Below are positions 18,509 through 25,242 of a stretch of 25,242 bases of DNA, piece after piece; positions within the stretch are counted from its first letter, which is position 1, and every line of letters starts with the position of its first letter. The translations under genes were made by a program, and so were the position numbers. Source of the DNA: JBBDYG01 sp040901765 (GTDB lineage: Bacteria; Planctomycetota; Planctomycetia; Pirellulales; Lacipirellulaceae); contig JBBDYG010000072.1 of assembly GCA_040901765.1 (NCBI GenBank), forward strand, positions 1 to 25,242, written 5' to 3'. Below the pieces are notes generated by a model. That model saw only the letters and a program-made list of their open reading frames with translations, was not told the origin of the DNA and did not search any database.

Positions 18509-19339
18509 ATGCGCTTACTTACATTCGGAACCATTATCGTGGCAGCGTTTGCCTGCTTGCCCGCGTGGTCGCAAACCAGTTCGGGTGGAACGCAGGGCGG
18601 TGGACAGAACCCACAAGCTGCAGGAACTGGCCAAGCCGCCGAACCGGCGCAAGTTGGCGGTCAGGCGCGTGCCGGTGCCCAAGTGGACGTGCCAGGCCAG
18701 GTGGGCGCGGGTAGTGGTGATATTGGCGAGCGGCCCTGGTTTGGGAATCCCGGCGTTCGAGAGCAACTCGGTATCGACGAGAACCGATTTAACCAACTCA
18801 ATCAAGGTTACGGAACGGCCTGGAGCCGTTACAACCAATCGCTCCGAGGCCTCGGAAACAATCTCGCGGACCGCCAGCGAAATGAGCGGATGCGGGCGCT
18901 GCGGGGTGACTTCGATCGCAACTTTTCTCAGAGCCGTGACGCGGTCTTTACCGACCCTCGGGTGCGGACTCGCTATAACCAACTCCATTACCAATATCAA
19001 GGATATCGCGCGTTCGACGATCCCACGCTGCAGCAACGCTTGGGTCTAACAACAGAGCAGCGTCAACGGCTTGGACAGTATCGCGACGAGTGGAATGGAC
19101 AGATGAGCGATCTCGAAGAAGGTTACGCGAACGATCCCGACACTGCCTCCACACGATATCGTGATCTACAGATGCAGTCTCGCGAGCGCCTAGGTACGGT
19201 GCTTACTCCGCAGCAAAGAAGGCAGTGGAATGAGACGATTGGCGACAACTATGACTTTCCCCCGGACTCGTATTTTGGGGGCGAGCGAACGGCGCGAAAT
19301 CCTGAGGGAGCCATCCCCAATCCTACCCTTCGACAATAG
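18509..19339 (+). CDS. Secreted Spy/CpxP-like protein with LTxxQ motifs
   Basis: A 276-residue exported protein. The signal peptide spans residues 1-21 (cleavage likely after AWS). Residues about 23-75 are a Gly/Gln/Ala-rich linker. The rest is helical and rich in Arg, Gln and Tyr, with LTTEQRQRLGQYRDEW and RLGTVLTPQQRRQWNE, the LTxxQ motif of the Spy/CpxP/ZraP group. Those are periplasmic chaperones or stress sensors in enterobacteria; the role here is only inferred. AAGGAG lies 6 bases before the ATG. The next gene, also secreted and arginine-rich, begins 143 bp further, so the two may be co-expressed. Confidence 0.82.
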   Translation: MRLLTFGTIIVAAFACLPAWSQTSSGGTQGGGQNPQAAGTGQAAEPAQVGGQARAGAQVDVPGQVGAGSGDIGERPWFGNPGVREQLGIDENRFNQLNQGYGTAWSRYNQSLRGLGNNLADRQRNERMRALRGDFDRNFSQSRDAVFTDPRVRTRYNQLHYQYQGYRAFDDPTLQQRLGLTTEQRQRLGQYRDEWNGQMSDLEEGYANDPDTASTRYRDLQMQSRERLGTVLTPQQRRQWNETIGDNYDFPPDSYFGGERTARNPEGAIPNPTLRQ

Positions 19340-19482
19340 AACAACCGGCTTGACAGAGCTTCCCGGTGATCGTTTCGCGGTCGCCGGGCTGCTCCGCATT
19401 CAAACCCGCGCATGGGCGGCGGCGAAGCCCGTCGGATCTGGGCGTCGCCATTTTAACCAGTCGACCCGATTCAGGAGGAAAC

Positions 19483-20781
19483 ATGACAATGGCCGCAAAC
19501 AATCAATTTCAATGGGCTTCCCTCGCGTTGCTCACCTGCTTATTAGCAAGCGGGGAAGCGTTGGCGCAGCGGGGGGAGCGCGCGGGCAATCGCGGGGGCG
19601 AAGCCGGAAGACGCAGCGGGGGGGAAGCATTTTCGAACCGCGCTGCAAATGAAGGGGGCGATCAAGTTCAAGTTCAACGCGACGTTGCCCAAGCCCGTGA
19701 CGGAGTTCGGCGACGAGGAACTTTCACTCAAGACGCACCCGTGGGGCGAAGTCGTGCCGATGAATTCCAACGGCAAACGTTCTTTCGTGGCGGCGATTCC
19801 GACCGTGCCGAAGGGCGACGGACCGACCGCGACTTGAATGATCCAGACCGGCTGCGAACTGACCGATTTCGCGAGTTCGATTCCAATCGGGACGACCGGC
19901 GCGAGCGGGCCCGAGAGCTGCTTGGGGACGCCAGCGACGAAGTTAGCGACCAACTATTCGGCGGCAATCGCGCCGAATTCGATCGAGACCGCGGCGATCG
20001 ACGCGGGGCAGATCGACGCGGGGACGATTGGCGCGGGACCGCTAATCTTATTCGCCGAAACTGGGGAAACTGGGACCGGAATGAACTGCCGTTTCGATAC
20101 GGCTGGTGGGACAGTTATCGCGACAATTGGCCCGTCTACAGTCCTTATCGAAACGCTCGCTGGCGCGACCGACCCTATTATTGGTGGGGCTCGACGCCGG
20201 CCAACCGTTTAACCAATTGGGTGGCATTCGATTGGAGCCGACCCAGTTACTGGGAATACGGGCCGGGCCGCAATATCTACTACCAGAACGATTATGTGTA
20301 CTACGACGGCCGGCAGGTGATGCCCGTCGATGATTATTACCAGTACATTTATGACCTGGCCCACGATGTACCGTCTATCAGCGAAGAGGACGCGGAGAAG
20401 ATGCAGTGGAGCCCACTGGGCGTTTTCGCCGTGGCCCGAGCCACCGACAACGACAGTCAGCGGGTGCTTCAACTGGCCGTCAATCAAGAAGGAGTGCTTA
20501 GCGGCACCTATTACAATCGCGAAAACGGCCACGTTCACCCCGTGGAAGGAATGGTAGACGAGCGGACACAGCGCGCGGCCTGGGCCTTTGCGGATGGCGA
20601 GCATGAAGCAACTTTGTTTGAGACGAGCCTCTACAATCTGACGGAAGAGGAAAGCACGATGATGGTCCACTTTGGGCCAGAGTCGGATGATAGCGAAGTG
20701 TGGCACTTGATCCGCCTGGAACAGCCAAGCGACGCTTCAGGCGCGGCGCAACCGCGGTCGGCGACTCGCGAGTTGCCGTGA
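19483..20781 (+). CDS. Secreted Arg/Asp- and aromatic-rich protein (mu-protocadherin-like of planctomycetes)
   Basis: A 432-residue exported protein. A signal peptide (hydrophobic core WASLALLTCLLASGEALA) is followed by a low-complexity Arg/Asp/Gly region to about residue 185 (RRTDRDLNDPDRLRTDRF, DRGDRRGADRRGDDWRG). Next comes an aromatic-rich module (about 190-300) with YYWWGSTPANRLTNWVAFDW and NIYYQNDYVYYDGRQVMPVD. A C-terminal beta domain (about 320-425) starts QWSPLGVFAVARATDND. From memory, planctomycete proteins with the YYxNDxVYYDG module carry the old label mu-protocadherin/cell-surface protein; the function is unknown. AGGAGG lies 6 bases before the ATG, the best ribosome-binding site in the window. 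An intrinsic terminator follows 27 bp after the stop. Confidence 0.88.
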   Translation: MTMAANNQFQWASLALLTCLLASGEALAQRGERAGNRGGEAGRRSGGEAFSNRAANEGGDQVQVQRDVAQARDGVRRRGTFTQDAPVGRSRADEFQRQTFFRGGDSDRAEGRRTDRDLNDPDRLRTDRFREFDSNRDDRRERARELLGDASDEVSDQLFGGNRAEFDRDRGDRRGADRRGDDWRGTANLIRRNWGNWDRNELPFRYGWWDSYRDNWPVYSPYRNARWRDRPYYWWGSTPANRLTNWVAFDWSRPSYWEYGPGRNIYYQNDYVYYDGRQVMPVDDYYQYIYDLAHDVPSISEEDAEKMQWSPLGVFAVARATDNDSQRVLQLAVNQEGVLSGTYYNRENGHVHPVEGMVDERTQRAAWAFADGEHEATLFETSLYNLTEEESTMMVHFGPESDDSEVWHLIRLEQPSDASGAAQPRSATRELP

Positions 20782-20808
20782 CGGATGCAGCTTGATTCAA
20801 GCGGAAAT

Positions 20809-20848
20809 GGGCACGTGCATTTTTGCGATGCAACGTGCCCGTTTTTTT
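20809..20848 (+). terminator. Intrinsic terminator
   Basis: GGGCACGTGCAT (20809-20820) pairs with ATGCAACGTGCCC (20828-20840), one base bulged, with a short loop and then seven T (20842-20848). It ends the transcript of the secreted-protein gene and separates it from the polyketide cassette. Confidence 0.9.
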
Positions 20849-20901
20849 GTTTGCCCTCGACGGCGGTGCCGCTCCTCGCGTCTCGGATATACAATGGCGA
20901 C

Positions 20902-21603
20902 ATGTTTCCGCTATCCCTCGCTCAACGTCGCTTTCGGCCCGAGATCATGGATCAACCCGGCCTTGATGAGGCCCGGCACCATCACGCCCTATCGGGCTTG
21001 AGTCGGCTCAATCGAGCCAGCAACATTACCCGGCAACTGTGGAAACCTATCCGGAGCTACTCTAAAATGCACGGTACGCGGGCGCTTCGCGTGCTCGACG
21101 TTGCGAGCGGCGGAGGGGATGTACCGCTCGGACTTTGGAAGCTTGCGCAGAAAAACGGAATCACTTTACGGATTCTCGGCCTCGATGCCAGCCCAACTGC
21201 GTGCCGGTATGCCACTCAACAATGTAGCCCCGCCGGCGGCTCGATAAGCTTTCGCCAAACGGATGTGACGCGCGATGAGCTACCGATGGGTTTCGATATC
21301 GTGATCTGTTCCTTGTTTCTTCATCATCTGTCATTCGCGCATGGCGCGGAACTGCTCAAGAGAATGGGTGCCGCAGGGCGGCTTCTTGTCGTGAGCGATC
21401 TCCGTCGATGCGCTGTGGGTTATGCGCTTGCACAACTCGCTTGCCACCTACTCACCACCTCGCAGATCGTCGGCTCGGACGGTCCGCAGTCGGTCGTCAA
21501 CGCTTTCTCACTCTCCGAGTTTCGCGAGCTGTGCCGCGCGGCGGACCTGAAAGGTGCGAGCATCCGTGCGGTCTGGCCGTTCAGGCTGCTGTTGGTACGA
21601 TAA
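20902..21603 (+). CDS. Class I SAM-dependent methyltransferase of the type III PKS cassette
   Basis: A 233-residue methyltransferase. Motif I is VLDVASGGGDVPLGL (about residues 64-78), the acidic loop LGLDASPTA follows, then DIVICSLFLHHLSF (motif IV region). The C-terminal part reads SDLRRCAVGYALAQLACHLL. It most resembles UbiE/SrsB-type enzymes that methylate phenolic products. The ATG at 20902 is chosen because any longer frame (to 20785) would run through the terminator; an ATG at 20947 is a shorter alternative. The stop lies 7 bp before the flavoprotein start, and a PKS gene follows, so methylation of the polyketide product is likely. Confidence 0.88.
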   Translation: MFPLSLAQRRFRPEIMDQPGLDEARHHHALSGLSRLNRASNITRQLWKPIRSYSKMHGTRALRVLDVASGGGDVPLGLWKLAQKNGITLRILGLDASPTACRYATQQCSPAGGSISFRQTDVTRDELPMGFDIVICSLFLHHLSFAHGAELLKRMGAAGRLLVVSDLRRCAVGYALAQLACHLLTTSQIVGSDGPQSVVNAFSLSEFRELCRAADLKGASIRAVWPFRLLLVR

Positions 21604-21610
21604 CGGAGCG

Positions 21611-22747
21611 ATGCTGCAAATGGTTACCAGCCCGTGGATCCGAACGGCGACGCAGCACGATCCGTGGGATGTCGTAATCATTGGAGGAGGCCCCGCCGGC
21701 GCAATCGCCGCAAGGCAACTTGCACTGCAATCAAAGCAGGTGTTGCTGGTGGAGAAGTCCCGTTCGCCGCGTTTCAAAGTTTGCGGCGGATGTTTGGGGC
21801 GCGAGGCGCTCGATGTGCTGGCGGAAATTGGGCTTGGGGATTTGCCGGTAAGAGCGGGCGGAACGCCGCTGCGCTCGATGCGACTTTGTAGTGAAAGCTG
21901 CACGACCGAGTTAAAGCTGGGGCATCGAATCGGCCTGTCGCGATCCGTGTTCGACGCGTTGCTCCTCGAAGAAGTTGTTCAGGCGGGGGCGACCGTCTGC
22001 GTCGAAACCGCGGGGCGGTTAGAAACGTCCGGTGATCTGCGCCTGCGATCGATAGAACTTCAGCATGACCATGTACGGCTAACGGTGTGCGCCAAGTGCG
22101 TCCTCGTGGCAACTGGCTTGAGTTCATGCCCTCCCGAATTTGTGGCACGATCGTGGCCGAAGTCACGGATTGGAGTGGGCACACTACTCGATCCGGGCCA
22201 GTTTGATCTAAAACCGAATGTCATGTACATGGCGTGCAGTGCAGATGGTTACGTGGGGATCGCCCCGGTAGAAGCCGGGCGGCTGGATGTCGCCGCAGCG
22301 GTTGATCCCGCGGCGTTGGCTCAAGCGCGCTCGCCCGGCAAGCTGGTTGCTCAGATTCTGCGGGAGGCGGGTTTGCCCGAGCTTGCCACCTTGCAGGCCG
22401 CCTCCTGGCGCGGCACTCCGCTCCTCACCAGTCACACCCGGCCGTTGGGAGCGCACCGCTGCTTGCTGATCGGCGATGCGGCCGAGTACGTGGAGCCGTT
22501 CACCGGCGAAGGAATCGGTTGGGCAATGCGTTCGGCAGTTCTCGCAAGCGATTTGATGCGAGACGGAATCGACAAGTGGAACACGCGCATCGCCCAGCGC
22601 TGGGAAACTCTTTATGCGGGCAGGCTGGCGCGGCAGCAGTGGCGCTGCCGGTTAATTAGCCAACTCCTGCTGCGAAGTAAGTTGATGCGTGGACTTACCG
22701 TGTGGGGTCTCCGCCACGCTCCGTTTCTCGCTCACTCCTTCACCTGA
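21611..22747 (+). CDS. FAD-dependent oxidoreductase of the geranylgeranyl-reductase/hydroxylase type
   Basis: A 378-residue flavoprotein. The N-terminal FAD fold is VVIIGGGPAGAIAARQLAL (about residues 20-38), followed by the family motif FKVCGGCLG (about residue 55), and the second FAD motif is CLLIGDAAEYVEPFTGEGIG (about residue 285-305). This set is shared by geranylgeranyl reductases and para-hydroxybenzoate-hydroxylase-like monooxygenases. Between a methyltransferase and a type III PKS, as in the Streptomyces srs operon (SrsC), ring hydroxylation of a phenolic lipid is the most likely job; double-bond reduction is the alternative. The ATG at 21611 lies 7 bp after the previous stop with CGGAG upstream; the second ATG at 21620 is also possible. 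Confidence 0.9.
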   Translation: MLQMVTSPWIRTATQHDPWDVVIIGGGPAGAIAARQLALQSKQVLLVEKSRSPRFKVCGGCLGREALDVLAEIGLGDLPVRAGGTPLRSMRLCSESCTTELKLGHRIGLSRSVFDALLLEEVVQAGATVCVETAGRLETSGDLRLRSIELQHDHVRLTVCAKCVLVATGLSSCPPEFVARSWPKSRIGVGTLLDPGQFDLKPNVMYMACSADGYVGIAPVEAGRLDVAAAVDPAALAQARSPGKLVAQILREAGLPELATLQAASWRGTPLLTSHTRPLGAHRCLLIGDAAEYVEPFTGEGIGWAMRSAVLASDLMRDGIDKWNTRIAQRWETLYAGRLARQQWRCRLISQLLLRSKLMRGLTVWGLRHAPFLAHSFT

Positions 22748-22786
22748 CCTCGTCCGGTGAGGGCTAACCAATGATGGCGAACCGTG

Positions 22787-23884
22787 ATGCGTACTGAGAT
22801 TATTGCCGTAGCCACCGCTACGCCTCCTCATAAAGTCGATCAACAGGACGCGCTCGAGTTGGCGCAGCGCGTCTGCTGTAGCAGCGAGCGGCAGTCGCGA
22901 TTGGCTGCCGCGCTGTATCGTCATTCGGGCGTGAATACTCGGTATTCGGCGGTTCCTTACACGGAGGCCGATCGCTGGCTGCCGGACGGAAACAGCGATG
23001 GCACCGAGCCGAATTCCGGGCCGAGTACCTCGGAACGAATGGCGCTCTACAAGGAGCACGCATTGCCGCTGGCGGTCGCGGCGTCGGGCGAGGCGCTCCG
23101 CCGTTCGGGCTTTTCTGCAGATGCGATCACCCATGTGGTAACCGCGTCATGCACGGGTTTTATTGCGCCGGGGGTCGACAGCGGCTTGATCCATGAGTTG
23201 GGACTGCGGCCAACAACCCAACGCGTTCATGTGGGATACATGGGTTGTCACGGCGCGATCAACGCCCTCCGCGTTGCGCAGGGGCTAGCCCAGGGCGATG
23301 CACGAGCGCGAATCCTGGTCTGTGCGGTGGAGCTTTGCAGCCTCCACTATTGCTTCCACTGGAACAGCGAGCGGATGCTGGGGAATGCATTGTTCGCCGA
23401 TGGCGCGGGCGCGTTAGTGATTGCTCCTGCCTCGCGACAAACTTCGGATCACGCATCCGGTCGATGGCAGCTTGTGGCCACCGGTTCCTATCTTTTTCCC
23501 GGAACGGCCGACTTGATGACTTGGAACGTGGGGAATTCTGGATTTGCAATGACCATCTCGTCTCGACTGCCGGAACTAATTCAGCAGCACCTGGGCGAGT
23601 GGCTCACGGCTTGGCTCGCGGAGAATGGGTTGAGCGCGAGCGATGTAAAGTCGTGGGCAATTCATCCCGGCGGACCCAAGATTCTGGAAGCCGCAGAGCT
23701 TGCGCTCGAGCTGTCTCGCGACAAAACTCGGGTGTCGCGCGAAGTGCTTTCTCAATTCGGCAACATGTCGTCCGCCACGGTGCTTTTCATTCTCGAAAGA
23801 ATGTTGAGCGCCGGCGCTTCGCCACCCTGCGTGTTGCTCGGTTTCGGGCCGGGCTTAGTCGCCGAAGCGGCCCTGTTGAAGTAA
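22787..23884 (+). CDS. Type III polyketide synthase (chalcone/stilbene synthase family)
   Basis: A 365-residue homodimeric-type PKS, normal length for bacteria (350-390). The catalytic triad is Cys154 (GYMGCHGAINAL), His293 (WAIHPGGPKIL) and Asn326 (SQFGNMSSATVLFIL). It extends an acyl-CoA starter with malonyl-CoA and cyclises it to a pyrone, resorcinol or related ring. The start could be GTG 22784 or ATG 22787; there is no clear ribosome-binding site. It follows the flavoprotein by 39 bp and is the last gene of the three-gene cassette. Starter length and ring type cannot be read from the sequence. It ends next to a repeat-rich stretch. Confidence 0.94.
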   Translation: MRTEIIAVATATPPHKVDQQDALELAQRVCCSSERQSRLAAALYRHSGVNTRYSAVPYTEADRWLPDGNSDGTEPNSGPSTSERMALYKEHALPLAVAASGEALRRSGFSADAITHVVTASCTGFIAPGVDSGLIHELGLRPTTQRVHVGYMGCHGAINALRVAQGLAQGDARARILVCAVELCSLHYCFHWNSERMLGNALFADGAGALVIAPASRQTSDHASGRWQLVATGSYLFPGTADLMTWNVGNSGFAMTISSRLPELIQQHLGEWLTAWLAENGLSASDVKSWAIHPGGPKILEAAELALELSRDKTRVSREVLSQFGNMSSATVLFILERMLSAGASPPCVLLGFGPGLVAEAALLK

Positions 23885-24219
23885 GGGGAGGGGTCAGGAT
23901 TCAGGGGTCCGGGATCAGGGAAATACAATTGCGGCTTCGCTCCGCTGGCGCCATGCACTCGAATCAATCCCCGCCTGGTCCGGGATCAGGGAAATACAAT
24001 TGCGGCTTCGCTGCCAGTTTTCCCTGACCCCTGAATCCTGGCCCCCTGCCTCCTTCTATTTCTAGACGCGCTAAGCCGCAAGCGGCAGACGCAAACCGCA
24101 GTTGCGGGAATTGGCACCTAACTTGCTAGCATTGCTAGCGTAACTGTGCGAGGTGGTTACCCCATTTACAAGACGCGCATGGTTGTTGAAGTAGCGGCGT
24201 GATTGACCGAGGAAGCGCG
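23885..24219. other. Repeat-rich intergenic region upstream of Ku
   Basis: This 335-bp stretch has no supported gene. It contains the inverted/direct repeat unit at 23890-24045, GC-rich GCCGCAAGCGGC-type dyads near 24070-24085, and a tandem TTGCTAGC (24123-24130 and 24132-24139) about 80 bp before the Ku ATG. The last might be a regulatory site; I cannot assign a promoter. Confidence 0.5.
23890..24045. repeat. 156-bp unit with inverted and direct repeats
   Basis: 24-bp arms at 23890-23913 and 24022-24045 are inverted copies with 22 of 24 matching (core AGGATTCAGGGGTC). Inside, a 36-bp direct repeat occurs at 23906-23941 and 23977-24012 (it contains GGGAAATACAATTGCGGC), 71 bp apart. The first direct-repeat copy overlaps the left arm. 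This looks like a dispersed intergenic repeat that partly duplicated. Confidence 0.8.
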
Positions 24220-25092
24220 ATGGCTCGACCCATTTGGAAAGGTCATATCTCTTTCGGCCTGGTGAACGTGCCGGTGGTGCTGTTTTCCGCCGAACAGCGG
24301 GCCGATATCAGCTTTCATTTGATCGACAGTCGCAATTCAGCCCGTGTGCGCTACGAGCGCGTGAATGAAGAAACCGGCCAAGAGGTTCCCTGGGACAAGA
24401 TCGTTAAAGGTTACGAATATTCGGACAACAATTACGTACTACTCAGCGAGGACGAACTTCAGCATGTCGCGGTGGAGATGACGCGGACCATCGAGATTGA
24501 GCAGTTTGTTGATCTACCCGACATTGACGTTCGGTTCTTCGAGAAGCCTTACTTCCTCGTTCCGGGGACCAAGGGAGAGAAGGGTTACGTTCTGCTGCGG
24601 GAAGCCCTTGCCAAGACGGGGAAGGCTGGAATCGCGCGGGTAGTAATTCGCGCACGCCAGCATTTGGCGGCGCTCCTTCCGCACGGCGACGCTTTGGTTC
24701 TGGAATTGCTCCGGTTTTCGCAAGAGCTGCGCGATCTCAGCGAACATGAGATTCCCGGCAAGGATCTCAAAGAATACAAGGTCAGCAAGCAAGAGATTGA
24801 CTTGGCCATGAAGCTTGTGGAAGGCATGACCGGCGATTGGGATCCGGGCGAGTTTGAAGACGAGTATCGGGCTGCGCTCATGAAGATGGTCCAGAAGAAG
24901 ATTGACAGCGGCGAAACGGAGCCGATTGAGGTTGGCGAGCCAGAAACGCAAGCAAGCCCGCAAACGATCAACTTCATGGACGTGCTGAAGCAAAGCGTGG
25001 CCCATGCGTCCAAGCAAGGCCGTCCGACGAAGCGGGCCGGCGCGAAGACGCCAGCACGACGAAGAACGACCAAGAAAAAGCGTGCCGGCTAA
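24220..25092 (+). CDS. ku: Ku protein, DNA end-binding (non-homologous end joining)
   Basis: A 290-residue bacterial Ku, usual length 250-330. It starts with the family opening MARPIWKGHISFGLVNVPV, has VRYERVNEETGQEVPWDKIV and a central IEQFVDLPDIDVRFFEKPYF, then ALLPHGDALVLELLRF in the core beta-barrel. The C-terminal tail is Lys/Arg-rich (RRRTTKKKRAG), as in Ku proteins that bind DNA beyond the ring. It forms a homodimer on DNA ends and recruits the LigD ligase; no ligD is in the window, though it may lie beyond the end. GAGGAAG lies 3 bases before the ATG at 24220; the frame extends to 24199 with a weaker start. Confidence 0.96.
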   Translation: MARPIWKGHISFGLVNVPVVLFSAEQRADISFHLIDSRNSARVRYERVNEETGQEVPWDKIVKGYEYSDNNYVLLSEDELQHVAVEMTRTIEIEQFVDLPDIDVRFFEKPYFLVPGTKGEKGYVLLREALAKTGKAGIARVVIRARQHLAALLPHGDALVLELLRFSQELRDLSEHEIPGKDLKEYKVSKQEIDLAMKLVEGMTGDWDPGEFEDEYRAALMKMVQKKIDSGETEPIEVGEPETQASPQTINFMDVLKQSVAHASKQGRPTKRAGAKTPARRRTTKKKRAG

Positions 25093-25242
25093 ATATTACA
25101 GCGCTAGGTCTCACCACAGAGCCACGGAGCACACGGAAGAAAAGCCGCTTTTCTAAGCCGTTCTTGGCCGCATGGCGGTAAATCTAGCGGCCCTAGTGCT
25201 CTGTCACTCTTATTCTGATGGATGGTATGCTCTTGGCAGTCG
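25093..25242. other. Intergenic tail with hairpin
   Basis: No gene is visible in these 150 bases. AGAAAAGCCGCTTTTCT (about 25139-25155) is a dyad with short CCG loop, and CACAGAGCCACGGAGCACAC is, from memory, a common intergenic phrase in planctomycetes. Either could lie at the end of the Ku transcript. Confidence 0.4.

Noticed and set aside
18432..19049. 205- and 173-residue frames over the Spy-like gene
   Set aside because: Both are shadows of the secreted protein, which has a signal peptide and a good ribosome-binding site.
20785..20901. N-terminal extension of the methyltransferase
   Set aside because: The extension would be encoded by the intrinsic terminator at 20809-20848 and looks unlike a protein.
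23906..24012. CRISPR array from the 36-bp direct repeat
   Set aside because: Only two copies exist, the interval is not repeated further, the unit overlaps an inverted arm, and there are no cas genes.
23245..24027. 260-residue open frame overlapping the PKS gene
   Set aside because: It is a shifted frame of the PKS gene that runs on into the intergenic repeats; Arg/Ser-rich with no domain.

Overview
The window looks like a chromosomal segment of a planctomycete, probably of the Pirellulales. This is inferred from gene content: a YVTN beta-propeller/phosphoesterase fusion, a secreted Arg/Asp- and aromatic-rich protein of the kind labelled mu-protocadherin-like in Rhodopirellula, a type III PKS cassette, Ku and topoisomerase IB. 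It also fits the abundant small intergenic repeats and the weak Shine-Dalgarno signals. The genus cannot be told from the sequence alone.

Layout. 1-5222 (+): a secreted propeller/phosphoesterase protein, then a three-gene group of a thioredoxin-reductase-like flavoprotein, a small membrane-anchored protein and a DUF421 membrane protein. 5234-9095 (-): a trehalose synthase-maltokinase fusion preceded by a small unknown gene. 9478-13586: a 4109-bp mobile element. 13726-16434 (-): a DadA-like oxidoreductase with a Rieske domain, and a YihY/BrkB membrane protein. 16713-18361 (+): topoisomerase IB and a single-domain response regulator. 18509-20781 (+): two secreted proteins, closed by a clear intrinsic terminator. 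20902-23884 (+): a methyltransferase, flavoprotein and type III polyketide synthase cassette, probably making a methylated and oxidised phenolic or pyrone lipid. 24220-25092 (+): Ku.

The most notable object is the mobile element. It has perfect 18-bp terminal inverted repeats (GGTAGTGGGTCAGTTTGA), an 8-bp target duplication (AGGCCGTC) and an IS1-family DDE transposase. It carries five cargo genes: a HigB-type toxin, a HigA-like HTH fused to an ImmA/IrrE metallopeptidase, a 167-residue unknown, a basic KGG-repeat protein and a Cys-rich unknown. It is therefore an IS1-type transporter IS (tIS) with a toxin-antitoxin cargo. The transposase and toxin are read divergently from two promoters that mirror each other. 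Each has a 19-bp operator-like box exactly 8 bp upstream of TTGACA, then a 17-bp spacer and a -10.

The transposase is broken by a 200-bp MITE with 15-bp inverted repeats starting GTAAC and an 8-bp duplication CCCTGGAA. Removing the MITE and one duplication copy restores a 281-codon transposase. The history can thus be read in layers: an older inverted-repeat locus, then insertion of the 3.9-kb tIS, then the MITE that inactivated it in cis while leaving the cargo operon intact.
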